From: Omphiscola glabra
Taxonomy: Eukaryota; Mollusca; Gastropoda; Lymnaeidae
DNA length: 64,000 nucleotides
Assembly (NCBI GenBank): GCA_964017045.1
Contig: OZ024804.1
Span: 26,886,348-26,950,347, forward strand
Direction of reading: 5' to 3'
How positions within the stretch are numbered: the stretch's first letter is position 1; each line of letters begins with the position of its first letter. The notes below the pieces were generated by a model, which was not told the DNA's origin, made no database searches, and was given only the letters and a program-made list of their open reading frames with translations. The position numbers and the translations under genes were made by a program. Shown one piece after another: positions 10,680-22,166 of this stretch.

Positions 10680-11595
10680 AAAAACAACAACGTTAAAAAG
10701 AACGTATACCACTAATTACTAAATACTATGTCTGGTTAGCGCTGGAGGTATCTTGTACTTGTCCTCAGGTAAGGCCCCAAATCACACACACAACAGAAGT
10801 CTGTTTGCCCTCTCTCTTGCACGGTCACTGGGCACTGGGGTACTGCGGACGTAATAGGTCTGGACTCTAATAGTCTAGCACCGTGGCACCCACGGTCTGT
10901 ATTGCTGGCGGGAGTCCAGGGTTATCTCCCGTAAGCCCAATCTACTTTTGAATTTCTTGAGGATGTCAGCGTTAGTATAGCCTCTAACCGACTGACTCCA
11001 ATTGCAGGGTAATGAACGACTATACTATACTAGCCTGCACTACGCTAGACTAGACTGAGCTACACTGGACTCGACTGGCTAGAAATTAGAATAAGGAATG
11101 TAACACTAAGACATTCGAATTACATCTTTAATCATAAGCTAACTAACATTTATTAATACAATCTTACACCTGAAGTCTTTTATCTGAATCTTCAAACACG
11201 TGAAAATTAAAGACAACAAATCTAGCCAATTATGAGTGAACAAACTTCAGCACAAAATGATAGCTAGCCAGTCTGTGCACCAATTACAGGCAAAAGAGGG
11301 CGAGAACTGCTGGGCCTTGCCTTATATAGTATAGGGTAGCGTCGTGCCCTGCATTATATAGTGTGGGTAGCGTGAATACGCTTCTCCAGATGCACTCATT
11401 GTTTCAGTTGGGTCACGGTCAAGGTTACCAGGTTAATTTCCATTCACGTGGGGTAGGAATGGAAAGAGTGTGAGCCAGCGGGTCTCAAAAGGTGAGGACC
11501 AGTAGATCTCAACAATTACAAAACAAGAAATAATTTATTTGAAATGAAAAAACTTTGTTAAGTGCTCTCAGATCACAATGCAGCTCCCTCAGTCT
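10680..11595. other. Unrecognised, possibly repetitive non-coding stretch
   Basis: No coding signal. Near 11015-11080 there is a run of TACTATACTAGCC / GCTAGACTAGACTGAGC type CTA-rich sequence, and near 11310-11370 two related TTATATAGTATAGGGTAGCG / TTATATAGTGTGGGTAGCG segments. I could not place any of it in a known family. Confidence 0.4.
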
Positions 11596-11604
11596 CGGTA
11601 TAGG

Positions 11605-11762
11605 GCCTTTGGCGTAGGAACTTTGCTGTAGGGTCTTTGGTGTAGGGTCTTTGGTGTAGGGTCTTTGTTGTAGGACCTTTGGTGTGGGGGCTTTGGTGTA
11701 GGGCCTTTGGTGTAGGGCCTTTGGTGTAGGCCTTTGGGGTAGGGCCTTTGGCGTAAGACGCC
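11605..11762 (+). repeat. 14-bp minisatellite, ~11 copies
   Basis: Units are variants of GTAGGGCCTTTGGT, with TCTTTGGT and one-base deletions. Confidence 0.9.
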
Positions 11763-11837
11763 TTTGTTTTCTACAGAGACAGAGATAATTCTTTTTAACC
11801 TGTTTTCGACCTTAAAGGAAGAATCACCTAGGCGAAC

Positions 11838-12370
11838 CAAACACACAATCTTTTTGTCCAGAGACAAACAAACACACAACCTTTTTGTCCAGAGACAGAC
11901 AAACACACAACCTTTTTGTCCAGAGAAAGACAAACGCACAACCGTTTTTGTCCAGAGACAGACAAACGCACAACCGTTTTGTCCAGAGACAGACAAACGC
12001 ACAATCTTTTTGTCAAGAGACAAACAAACACACAACCTTTTTGTCCAGAGACAGACAAACACACAACCTTTTTGTCCAGAGAAAGACAAACGCACAACCT
12101 TTTTTGTCCAGAGACAGACAAACGCACAACCTTTTTGTCCAGAGACAGACAAAAACACAACTTTTTTTTCCAGAGACAGACAAACGCACAACTTTTTTGT
12201 CCAGAGACAGACAAACGCACAACCCTTTTGTCCAGATACAGACAAACACACAACCTTTTTGTCCAGAGACAGACAAACACACAACCATTTTGTCCAGAGA
12301 CAGACAAACACACAACCATTTTGTCCAGAGACAGACAAACACACAACTTTTTTTGTCCAGAGATAGACAA
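11838..12370 (+). repeat. 31-bp minisatellite, 17 copies
   Basis: The unit contains ACAAACACACAACCTTTTTG then TCCAGAGACAG. Variation is mainly in the T-run length, so open frames appear in several frames on both strands; these are not genes. Confidence 0.95.
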
Positions 12371-12729
12371 ACGCTACCATCACGTCACATGACTTACATA
12401 CTGCTATACAATTTACATATTAATAGATTATTTTAAAAAAAAATTGGGATCAGATTCTGCATTTCTGGTTCGCACATATTGACTTTGTCAGTAAGCGTTT
12501 CCAGAAATAGGATCAAGAACGTTAACTCTCAGCGATTAGACATAATGAGTAGCATGCCGTGATTTGCTGTGACATGCCGTACGCGTGGTGTGACATGCTG
12601 TGACATACGGTGCAAATGAACTCTGCCATCTTTGAGAAGGTTTTTATTTAAAATATTTCACATATTTTAAACCCATATAAGTGTATGGTGTCCGTGGACA
12701 AGATGTCTACCCCATTTTTTATTAACTAC

Positions 12730-13036
12730 ATATAAGACTACGTGTAAGGCAACTATATGAAAGACAACTACGTGTAAGACCACTACGTTTAAGACCACTA
12801 CGTGTAAGACCATTACGTGTAAGACCACTACGTGTAAGACAATTAATTGTAAGACAACTTCGAGTAAGACAACTCCGTGTAAGACAACTAAGTGTAAGAC
12901 AACTCCGTGTAAGACAACTACGTGTAAGACAACTATATGAAAGGCAACTACGTGTAAAACATTTACATGTAAGACAGCTACATGTAAGACAGCTACCTGT
13001 AAGACAGCTACATGTAAGACAGCTACCTGTAAGACA
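12730..13036 (+). repeat. 16-bp minisatellite, ~19 copies
   Basis: Variants of ACGTGTAAGACAACTA, with more diverged copies such as ACATGTAAGACAGCT at the right end. Confidence 0.9.
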
Positions 13037-13084
13037 TGACGGTAGCTGTGACCCGAGACGCCAGCCGTATCGTTGCGCCAACAC

Positions 13085-13615
13085 CTCCCTCGGCTCGCTT
13101 CTCTGTGCGGCGGCTACTATCTGCGGGAAGAACCTCGCGTTGCACCCCCGCTCCCCAAAGGGCCAAGTGGATATCATTCAGTGGATACATCCGTGGATAC
13201 TCTCTGTGGGAAGAACCTCGCATTGCTCCCCCGCTCCCCAAAGGGCCAAGTGGATACCATTCAGTGGATACATCCGTGGATACTATCTGCGGGAAGGACC
13301 TCGCCTTGCTCCCCCGCTCCCCAAAGGGCCAAGTGGATACCATTCAGTGGATACATCCGTGGATACTATCTGCGGGAAGGACCTCGCCTTGCTCCCCCGC
13401 TCCCCAAAGGGCCAAGTGGATACCGTTCAGTGGATACATCCGTGGATACTATCTGCGGGAAGGACCTCGCCCTGCTCCCCCGGTCCCCAAAGGGCCAAGT
13501 GGCTACCGTTCAGTGGATACATCCGTGGATACTATCTGCGGGAAGGACCTCGCCTTGCTCCCCAAAGGGCCAAGTGGATACCGTTCAGTGGATACATCCG
13601 TGGATACCAGAGTTT
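13085..13615 (+). repeat. 83-bp minisatellite, ~6 copies
   Basis: GCTCCCCAAAGGGCCAAGTG recurs at 83-bp spacing (for example 13150, 13233, 13316, 13399); the last copy has an internal deletion. The unit itself contains a shorter GTGGATAC motif repeated three times. All three forward frames are open; none resembles a protein. Confidence 0.95.
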
Positions 13616-13619
13616 ATAT

Positions 13620-14435
13620 CTACTGAAGCAAATTACGGTGTGGATAATGGAGGTGGGTTAGATTCACGTGTGGATACGTGTGGAGATAAATAGGTTTAAA
13701 ACAGAAATCGGTGAAATTAATACATTTTGGCATCTTTTCCAGCCCAACACCCCTCGTGAGGTTGCTTTCCAGTGTGGATAAATAAAAATAATGTTATACA
13801 ACCTCTAAGCTGTTGATTCTCTCTATTATGTTTTAATATTATATCGAGTATGGGAGTCAGTCAATTATTTTCATTTTAACACTCCAAAGTGTGAGATTCA
13901 GTCAATTCATTTATTTTAACACCCCGACTCCAGAGTCTGACGAAATGTCCGTCTCCAAATACCGGACTTCATAGACCACACTGAAACGAAGGGAAGTGTA
14001 AAAGTGCGCTGGTAATCAGATCTGCCGTTCGATGCAGACTTTTTAAACGTAGAGACACCGCTCTGCACCACTGCAGCTAACAGAGTTGTTATGTCAGCAG
14101 AGTTCAGTTCAATGGCGCGCACGCGATGAGAAAATTGATTGAACCTTCTTCTTTTAATAGTTGACTATTATCTAATGTTCTCGTCTGCGATCTCGGGCTA
14201 TGTTTGCTCGTTCAACAAATGACAGCTATTTCAACCAGTGACAGCTATTTCAACCAGTGACAGCGATTTCAAACTGTCGACAAAGACGTCAAAAAATGTT
14301 GGAAACCCAAAGTGGATAGAGGTTCTCATGATGAGACGAGTAGACGCCATGCGGGCTAAGCTGTTATTTTTTATGAAGTGTCAGGTATATATATATATAC
14401 ATATCTATAGATCTCTTGTTCATGAAAACCTATAC
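13620..14435. other. Non-coding spacer
   Basis: No convincing gene. It holds a short duplication TGACAGCTATTTCAACCAG (14220-14270) and an (AT) microsatellite near 14386-14402. Confidence 0.5.
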
Positions 14436-14439
14436 AGCT

Positions 14440-14640
14440 TAGGTTTAGTACACAGCTAAGGTTTAGTACACGGCTAAGGTTTAGTACACGGCTAATGTTT
14501 AGTACACGGCTAAGGTTTAGTACACAGCTAATGTTTAGTACACGGCTAATGTTTAGTACACAGCTAAGTTTTAGTACACGGCTAAGGTTTAGTACACATC
14601 TAAGGTTTAGTACACAGCTAAGGTTGAGTTCACGGCTTAT
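14440..14640 (+). repeat. 18-bp minisatellite, ~11 copies
   Basis: The unit is GGTTTAGTACACGGCTAA with variants ACAGCTAA and ATGTTTAG. Confidence 0.95.
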
Positions 14641-14714
14641 TACGGCAACCTTTTTTTTTTCATCCGACCAAGTTTAATGGATCTTCCCTTTATTTATTCC
14701 AGAACATTAGCATA

Positions 14715-15230
14715 GTTTTAAAACAGGAATATTTGCATATTTTTAAAACAGGAATATTTGCATATTTTTCAAAGAGGAATATTTGCATATTTTTAAAACA
14801 GGATTATTTGCATATTTTTAAAACAGGAATATTTGCATGTTTTTCAAAGAGGAATATTTGCATATTTTTAAAACAGGAATATTTGCATATTTTTAAAAAC
14901 AGGAATATTTGCATATTTTTAAAACAGGAATATTTGCATATTTTTCAAAGAGGAATATTTGCATATTTTTAAAACAGGAATATTTGCATATTTTTAAAAC
15001 AGGAATATTTGCATATTTTTAAAAACAGGAATATTTGCATTTTTTTAAAACAGGAATATTTGCATATTTTTCAAAGAGGAATATTTGCATATTTTTAAAA
15101 CAGGATTATTTGCATATTTTTAAAACAGGATTATTTGTATATTTTTAAAACAGGAATATTTGCATAATAAACACCGGAATATTTGCATATTAAAGACCGA
15201 AATATTTGCATAATAAACACCGAAATGTTT
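14715..15230 (+). repeat. 25-bp minisatellite, ~18 copies
   Basis: The unit is close to AGGAATATTTGCATATTTTT plus AAAAC. A CAAAGAG variant recurs at intervals, suggesting a higher-order unit. Decayed copies extend to about 15230. Confidence 0.95.
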
Positions 15231-15394
15231 GCATTGTTATAACACCGTAATACCAGCCTTGCCATAATCATTCATGATTTCAGACAGCCTTGCCATAATC
15301 ATTAAGATTTCAGTCAGCTTTGAAATAATCATTGATATTACTGGCGGCCGTGCTATGTTCACCAAATAAATTTGCTAAGATGTTTGTGGTAGTA

Positions 15395-16250
15395 TCATCG
15401 CACTATTGTCAGTCTGGACAGTACAAAAGCACGTTGCTAGTAGTATGACACTATTGTCAGTCTGGACAGTACAACAGGTTGTTGTTAGTAATGTGGCACC
15501 ATGGTCAGTCTGGACAGTACAATAGGACGTTGTTAGTAGTATGACACTATTGTCAGTCTGGACAGTACAATAGGATGTTGTTAGTAGTATGACACTATTG
15601 TCAGTCTGGACAGTACAACAGGTTGTTGTTAGTAATGTGGCACCATGGTCAGTCTGGACAGTACAATAGGATGTTGTTAGTAGTATGACACTATGGTCAG
15701 TCTGGACAGTACAATAGGATGTTGTTAGTAGTATGACACTATGGTCAGTCTGGACAGTACAATAGCACGTTGCTAGTAGTATGACACTATTGTCAGTCTG
15801 GACAGTAAAACAGGATGTTGTTAGTAATGTGGCACCATGGTCAGTCTGGACAGTACAATAGGATGTTGTTAGTAGTATGACACTATGGTGAGTCTGGACA
15901 GTACAATAGCATGTTGTTAGTAGTGTGACACTATGGTCCGTCTGGACAGTACAATACCATGTTGTTAGTAGTGTGACACTATTGTCAGTCTGGATAGTGC
16001 ACTAGCATGTTGCTAGTAGTTTGACACTATGGTCAGTCTGGACAGTACAATAGCATGTTGTTAGTAGTGTGACACTATGGTCCGTCTGGACCGTACACTA
16101 GCATTTTGCTAGTAGTATGACATTATGGTCCGTCTGGACAGTACACTAGCATTTTGCTAGCAGTATGACATTATGGTCAGCCTTGAAAGTACATTAGCAT
16201 TTTGCTAGTAGTATGACATTATGGTCAGTCTGGACAGTGCAATAGGTTGA
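15395..16250 (+). repeat. ~48-bp minisatellite, ~18 copies
   Basis: The unit contains GTCAGTCTGGACAGTACAAT and TTGTTAGTAGTATGACACTA. Copies diverge progressively toward the right end. Confidence 0.95.
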
Positions 16251-16628
16251 TGTTGAAATGGTTCCCTTAAACACATTTAGGGAAAACTCAACAACAAATG
16301 TTCCGCTGCCAATGCCAGGACCAAAAATGACTCAACATTGGCAGAACTAGGTCCGGCATCACGTGCTCTTATTTTAATCACAATTTTAATGTATGGGAGT
16401 CCGGGTGTAGGGGTTTGTGGGTGTGTGTGTGGGGGGGGGGGGGACTCCGTTGACAAATACGTAAGGAGATCCCAGCTCCAGATCAACAATTTCAACCTCC
16501 GGTTTGTGACGTTATCCCTCACTGAGACAACAAAAACAGATCACGAGTGAATAGCGTCCCATATTGTATTTTATGTGCCTTTTACATATACTTTATTTGT
16601 ATTTTATATGTATTTTATATATCTTTAA

Positions 16629-17121
16629 GGGGTCGTTCGCAAATTACTCGGGGGGGGGGGGGGGCGAGAATTTGTGATACTTTGTGACGGGGGGGGGGGG
16701 TCAAAATTTGTGACCGTGACACTTTCTTTTTTAAATCTGAAATTTTCTAATTTTGAAAAATCTTTATTCAATTAATTTTAAAAACAATAATTTGAGGTCG
16801 AAATTGCCTCAGGTGTTATAAGTACCGTGAAACTCAGTCCCTCACACATCGAAAATCGAAAAATGACGTTAAATCTATTGTGGTCATTTTACATACGGCT
16901 TGGGGAGGACCAATTCTAATATTACTACATCTTAATCCATTATGGGAAAATGTAAAAGAAGAATAAAATAAAATCTTAGTTTAGTTATGAAAATTGTATG
17001 TATGCTATGAATTTTTTAGGTGTGACGTGACACTAAGGGGGGGGGGGTAAAGAATTGTGACAGGGGGGAGGAGGGGTCTGAAAATGTCATTTTTGGCGTG
17101 ACGTAATTTTCGAACGACCTC
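16629..17121. mobile_element. 493-bp MITE, PIF/Harbinger-like, with TAA duplication
   Basis: The ends GGGGTCGTTCGCAAATTAC and GTAATTTTCGAACGACCTC are inverted repeats with two mismatches. TAA lies on both sides (16626-16628 and 17122-17124), the 3-bp TWA-type duplication typical of PIF/Harbinger. The interior carries three poly-G runs (about 16650, 16690, 17038). No transposase is present. Confidence 0.75.
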
Positions 17122-17124
17122 TAA

Positions 17125-18180
17125 TATGCTTTTTTGTTGTCTTTTATATGTATTTTATATGTATTTTACATCGACTATTCACTATATTGACTCTGGTAAA
17201 TAAAATGTCACATTGTCACATTGCACGATACCTATTACTATTCACGATTTGGCCGTCACTCTCTTCCCCTTCCTCCTTTTTTTTCACTCCTAAAATTGTT
17301 TATGTATCCTCTATGTACTCATTGAGAACCCTTATACCTATCTCCATACAATTATGTCGAGGCTTGTGAGAACTCGCTTTTTGCCCGCGTGGAGGGGATG
17401 AATATGTTAAGAAGAAAAAAAAACTGCATTGATTTTCTCTGGAAACGACAATCTGAAGGCGGCCGCCCCTAACCTTTTGCTGTTGACTTGTCCTGCCCCG
17501 TCTCTCTCTCTCTCTCTCTCTCGCCACCTCCCCCTCTCTCTTGCCCTCTCCCTCTCTCTCCCTCATTGCGGCGGATGACAGACCAACTCACGGAACCACC
17601 TGCCCCACACGTACGAAACAACAAACACACACACACACACGCAAAGGGCGAGAATTTAAAATTTGTTTAGAGAGCATCTTGTGATTAGAATGTTGGATAC
17701 AAATGCTCAAGAACGATGCAGGAATTCTAGTTGGATTTCTCTCTCTCTCGCTGCACTAGTTTTGAGACGAATGAAGTGAATTTTCAAGTGAAGAATTTGC
17801 TTTCACGTATTTTACTATTTTTAAAAAAAAATGTATGTCTGCTTGCAAACATTCTAAAGAATTGCCGTGTTCATTTGTGCATTTATTTGATTTGTAATGT
17901 TTGCAGAGAAATGTCGTCATCGAGTTTACATTGCGCAGCGTTGTGTGTTGACCGATAAATCTCATGAATGCGTTTAAGTTTCTTTTGTTTTATACGTGAT
18001 GCAAGGCTTTATCTTCTCTTTGCTTCTCTTGGTTTCTCTCAGAACATGAACAAAATCACAAGAAAGATCTTTTCTTTATTTTCATAAATGGCGGATGCAA
18101 TAAGAGGATTAGTACCTTTTAAAATCAGTTTTTAAAAAAAAAATATTTTGAAAATCATTTGTGTCTTTATAACAATATAT
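17125..18180. other. Non-coding stretch with simple repeats
   Basis: Contains a CT microsatellite near 17500-17565 and a short CA run near 17628. Short open frames here have no recognisable domains. Confidence 0.5.
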
Positions 18181-18184
18181 GTTT

Positions 18185-18410
18185 AGCTTTAATCATAATT
18201 TTACATACTTCACAAATAAACATTTCGGCAAATGCCTTCATCACTCATCAGTGTAACAACAAAACATTCAAACGAGTATAAATGAAATTTACATAATATA
18301 TATATATATACCTGTATCCGACTTATAAAAGAGAAAAACGAAAAGAATGGGAGTGGGCGCAGAACCCAAACAACAACAAAGACAAATTTGAAAATCATAC
18401 CAGTAGCGGA
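18185..18410 (-). mobile_element. 3' end of a Penelope-like element (fragment)
   Basis: On the minus strand it contains GATGAAGGCATTTGCCGAAA, the conserved Penelope 3' motif, followed by TGTTTATTTGTGAAG and an AT-rich tail. It aligns with 52575-52690 over the motif, the GTATAAATnAAATTTACATA block and the (AT) run, in the same orientation. No coding part remains. Confidence 0.7.
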
Positions 18411-18461
18411 TTTATTTATGGGGGGGGGGGGGGGGCTGCAATCAGGTTAGCACAATAGGAA

Positions 18462-18503
18462 ATTAGTAAAACACAGTAAGGTGGGGACAATGTGCCATAG
18501 GTC
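18462..18503. repeat. Inverted copy of Penelope 3' sequence at the 5' junction
   Basis: AATTAGTAAAACACAGTAA here is the reverse complement of 20127-20145. GTGGGGACAATGTGCCATAG is the reverse complement of about 19801-19820. The two pieces are joined directly, just upstream of the truncated element at 18504-20110. Confidence 0.75.
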
Positions 18504-20110
18504 AAACCCACCGAACATATCTCGGAATTCCTTGATGGAGTCTTCCAACCCATCGTATCCTCACTGCCAACTTACATTAAGGACACCAACCATGCTCTAC
18601 AAACCTTCGAATCTTTCATAATCCCACCTGAAAAGAAACATCATCTATTTCTTCTTGATGTGTATTCTTTATTTACTTCTATCCTCCACACTGACGGTCT
18701 CTTAGCTCTCAAATTCTTTCTCGAGACTATACCTCATCCATCTGTACCTACCAACACCCTCCTCCGATTGGCTGAACTGGTCCTTACCCTCAATTCGTTT
18801 GAGTTTGGTGACCAGTTCTTCGACCAAATCAGTGGTGTTGCTATGGGGACCAAAATGGGACCCAGCTATGCATGCTTGTTTATGTGACATTTTGAACACA
18901 TGGTCGAAAGCGGCTACACTGGACGTCTCCCCGAATTCTGTAAAAGGTACATAGATGACGGTATAGGGGTCACCACCATGGAGAGGAGTGAACTTGACCT
19001 TTTCATTGACTTTGTAGGCTCCTTTCACCCCTCCATTAAATTCACATCTATTATCTCTGAGACCTCGGTCAATTTCTTGGACATCACAGGCACCCTTCAC
19101 ACTGAAAGCCTACTCACCTCTGCCTACTTTAAGCCTACTGACAGCCACAGCTATCTACGCTACTCCTTCTCCCACCCTAAATCCTGTAAAGACTCTATTC
19201 CTTTTTCTCAATTACTTCGTCTTCGTCGACTTTGTCAGTCGGAGGAGGACTTTTGGGACAAAGCACTTGAGATGATAGACTATTTCCGATGTAGGTCTTA
19301 TCCGGAGACAGTACTTTCATCAGCCCTTCAAAGGGTTAAGAAGATTACCCTTGCTGATGCCTTCAGGCCTCATCTGAGCGACAATGTTGACAGGACCCAA
19401 CTTATCATCACTTATCACCCACACAATCTTATAGCTAAACGTGTTTTCCTTAAAAACCGTTCTATATTACTCGCGGACACAGAAACACGGGACATCTTCT
19501 CCTCCCCGCCTCTCATTGTCTTCAGACGGGACAAAAATCTGAGAGAACTCCTTGTGCACAGTCGTATCAACGCTGCCCCCTCCCACTTCGGGACCAATCC
19601 ATGTGGCCGCAGCCGATGCAACACTTGCCCTTTTGTCTTCCAGACTCAAAACATACATTTCCCTAAGGGCAGTTTTCAGATATGCGGCGGTTTCTTTTGC
19701 ACTAGCCGCAATGTTATCTACACTATTGTTTGCACCCGCTGCCAGATGTCATACATTGGGGAGACAGGACGCCGACTTTCTGACCGGTGTACTGAACACC
19801 TCCTATGGCACATTGTCCCCACATGGTATCAATGTCATGTCTCTATTCACTGTTTGAACTTAGCTCCGCCCCTCCACGTCACGACCTATCGTAAGTGGAC
19901 TTACTTCTCCTCTTTTCTTTCCCTCTCCCCTATTTAACCTTTCTCCCACTTACTTTCTGTCACAAATCTTTTGCTGCCCTCTTGGACACTACTTCTAAGC
20001 TAAGTGCTACATTATAATTTTTTGGTAATTTTTAAAATTTTATTCGTTTGTCTGTTTGTTCGCTGATGAAGGCTTCCTGCCGACACGTTCGTTGTTTTGT
20101 TGCGTTCCTT
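18504..20110 (+). pseudogene. Penelope-like retroelement, reverse transcriptase plus GIY-YIG, decayed
   Basis: The frame from about 18510 encodes the Penelope-type reverse transcriptase: KKHHLFLLDVYSLFTSI (motif A region), GVAMGTKMGPSYACLF (motif B), then a TGA at 18885-18887, then FCKRYIDDGIGV (YIDD catalytic box), VNFLDITGTLHTESL and later LLVHSRINAAPSHFGTN. The C-terminal part is a GIY-YIG endonuclease region with paired cysteines (CNTCPF, CTRCQMSYIGETGRRLSDR). After the residues TEHL there is an internal deletion and frame change: the downstream GTLSPHGIN segment is in another frame. The 3' region has GATGAAGGCTTCCTGCCGAC, the usual Penelope tail. The element is 5' truncated and dead. Confidence 0.88.
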
Positions 20111-20589
20111 TTATCAGGTTTAACGTTACTGTGTTTTACTAATTTAGTAACAGATGAGTGTTGTTAAACTCAATATTTAATTCAGTTAGTTCAGAGGATC
20201 GATACATCTGTGTTTTGAGATCAGAGGCGTTACCTAGAGGGGGAAAATAACGGGGGGGGGGGGGAGAAATAATACACACACACACATTGATGTGTTTCCA
20301 CACTTATATTGGTATCTCAAATAAGCCATGATAAGCCATGATAAGCAATGATTATCAATGATAAGCGATGATAAGCAACGTACCCCGGTTACCCACCCTG
20401 AACACTCCTCTGGTAGTGACAATGAGGCGAGAACTGCAATGGGTGTGACAGCTGTGAAAAGACCCTTGTGCAGTTTTGAGGTGTTCGTGACAACAGAGCC
20501 TTGTCCAACGTGTGTGCAGTGTAGATGTGCTCGTCTTAGCTGTGGTACTGCAATGCTAGACTTGAGTACTTTTGAAAAATTCTCTACTC

Positions 20590-21015
20590 TGTTATGTTTA
20601 AACATTCTTTGCTCTGTGATATTTAAAAATTCTTTACTCTGTGATATTTAAAAATTCTTTACTCTGTGATATTTAAAAATTCTTTACTCTGTGATATTTA
20701 AACATTCTCTACTCTGTGATATTTAAACATTCTTTGCTCTGTGATATTTAAAAATTCTCTACTCTGTGATATTTAAAAATTCTTTACTCTGTGATATTTA
20801 AAAATTCTTTACTCTGTGATATTTAAAAATTCTTTACTCTGTGATATTTAAAAATTCTTTACTCTGTGATATTTAAAAATTCTTTACTCTGTGATATTTA
20901 AAAATTCTTTACTCTGTGATATTTAAAAATTCTTTACTCTGTGATATTTAAAAATTCTTTACTCTGTGATATTTAAAAATTCTTTACTCTGTGATATTTA
21001 AACATTCTCTACTCA
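20590..21015 (+). repeat. 25-bp minisatellite, ~17 copies
   Basis: The unit contains ACTCTGTGATATTTAAAAAT. The central copies are identical, indicating recent expansion. An (AT) microsatellite follows at 21021-21044. Confidence 0.95.
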
Positions 21016-21065
21016 TACATAATATATATATATATATATATAAATATTTTCGTCATTCTGTAGGA

Positions 21066-21162
21066 CATCTCCGCAGGTCATCTCAGCAGGACATCTCATC
21101 AGGACATCTCATCAGGACATCTCAGCAGGAAATCACAGCAGGACATCTCAGCAGGACATCTA
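21066..21162 (+). repeat. 13-bp minisatellite, ~8 copies
   Basis: Variants of CAGGACATCTCAG and CAGGACATCTCAT. Confidence 0.9.
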
Positions 21163-21417
21163 AAGTGCATGTTACAGTGATATTGCTCCAATCCTGATCC
21201 ACACATACATGCCCCGACCTTCACGATAATTTTACGACTCTATATGTCACAGTTCAATGCATGACGTAAATGTGTCGTTGTAAGACTAAGCTCTTGACAA
21301 CTGTCTTACGTGGAAACATTCAATTATCACAGAATGGCGTATTTTAACACCGCACACATCACTAAAATATGATAGTTAAAACAATGTGAATGGAATATCG
21401 TCACGAAAGAGAGCCAC

Positions 21418-21427
21418 TATATATAGG
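21418..21427 (+). promoter_or_regulatory. Possible TATA box upstream of the transporter gene
   Basis: TATATATAGG stands about 450 bp before the ATG at 21876 in the right orientation. No initiator of clear quality is seen 25-32 bp downstream, and the AT-rich surroundings make chance occurrence likely. Confidence 0.25.
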
Positions 21428-21778
21428 ACGTTTAACTTCACTGCAAGATGAGCAACACACAACAGCGTGTTCTTATGCAAAACGTCGTCTACACCAACGT
21501 GATATGTGCTTGAACATGCACCAAAGATTCAACTTCTAAGAAGGAAAGACGATGCAGTTTATTAATACCGGTATATGTCTGTGTGTCTGAGAACAACTTA
21601 AAGTATATATCGTGGTCACTAAGATAAGTCTGGTCCACAATCACGATGTCCTTCTGATGTACCCTTGGTTTATACCCTAAATACCCTTAGCTTAGTTTTA
21701 ATCCAAACATTTCTCCCAAAGCCTGTCATTCTTCTGTAGAAATCATTGGATACTAATTTCAAAGACAGGTGGTTTACT

Positions 21779-21875
21779 GTGACAACAGACTATCTCAGCC
21801 CGCCATTTTACAGTGACAGCAGACTACCTCAGCCCGCCTTTTCACCGTGACAGCAGACTATCTCAGCCCGCCGCC
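21779..21875 (+). repeat. 34-bp repeat x3 ending at the transporter start codon
   Basis: GTGACAACAGACTATCTCAG, GTGACAGCAGACTACCTCAG and GTGACAGCAGACTATCTCAG begin at 21779, 21813 and 21847. Each runs into CCCGCC. In the third copy CCCGCC continues as GCCATGG, the translation start. The repeats therefore lie in the 5' UTR or immediate promoter. Confidence 0.85.
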
Positions 21876-22166
21876 ATGGAAGGGGGCGATAAGTCGTGGG
21901 CCTACTCGAAACTTTCGCTGCAGTCGACTCCAGACACGAGGATACTCCGGGGCTCCAAACGCCCAAAAGACGAGTCGAAGATATTCGCCCGACTCAAGTC
22001 GGAACTCGAGGCCAAGTCGAGGGCGATCAAGAAGCTGAAGGCCAACATTGACGAGGGCGTGACACCGGTGGATGTTCACAGCAAGATCTACCTGGCCTTT
22101 GTTCTGTCTGGCATTGGGTACATGCTGCCTTACACCTGCTTCATTGTAGCAGTCGATTACTACCAG
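21876..22166 (+). CDS. SLC29A4: ENT4 homologue exon 1
   Basis: Codons 1-97, ending in phase 0 at TACCAG/gtaagc. Encodes a charged cytosolic N-terminus with a lysine/glutamate-rich helix (about 31-60) and TM1. An upstream in-frame extension to 21813 has only GTG starts and lies in the 34-bp repeat, so the ATG at 21876 is preferred. Confidence 0.93.

Noticed and set aside
11589..12436. Open frames of 110-264 residues on both strands (VCLSVSGQ / DKRTTFLSRDRQ repeats)
   Set aside because: 31-bp array translated in multiple frames on both strands; frame openness follows from the unit sequence.
12541..12615. Regulatory cluster of GTGACATGCCGT-type motifs
   Set aside because: Four loose copies in a repeat-rich setting; nothing links them to a promoter.
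20234..20651. Overlapping frames of 97-123 residues on both strands
   Set aside because: No recognisable domain; they run into a 25-bp array and a G run.
21813..21875. N-terminal extension of the transporter
   Set aside because: The extension has only GTG starts and consists of 34-bp repeat; ATG at 21876 has an ideal context. Kept as a testable possibility only.
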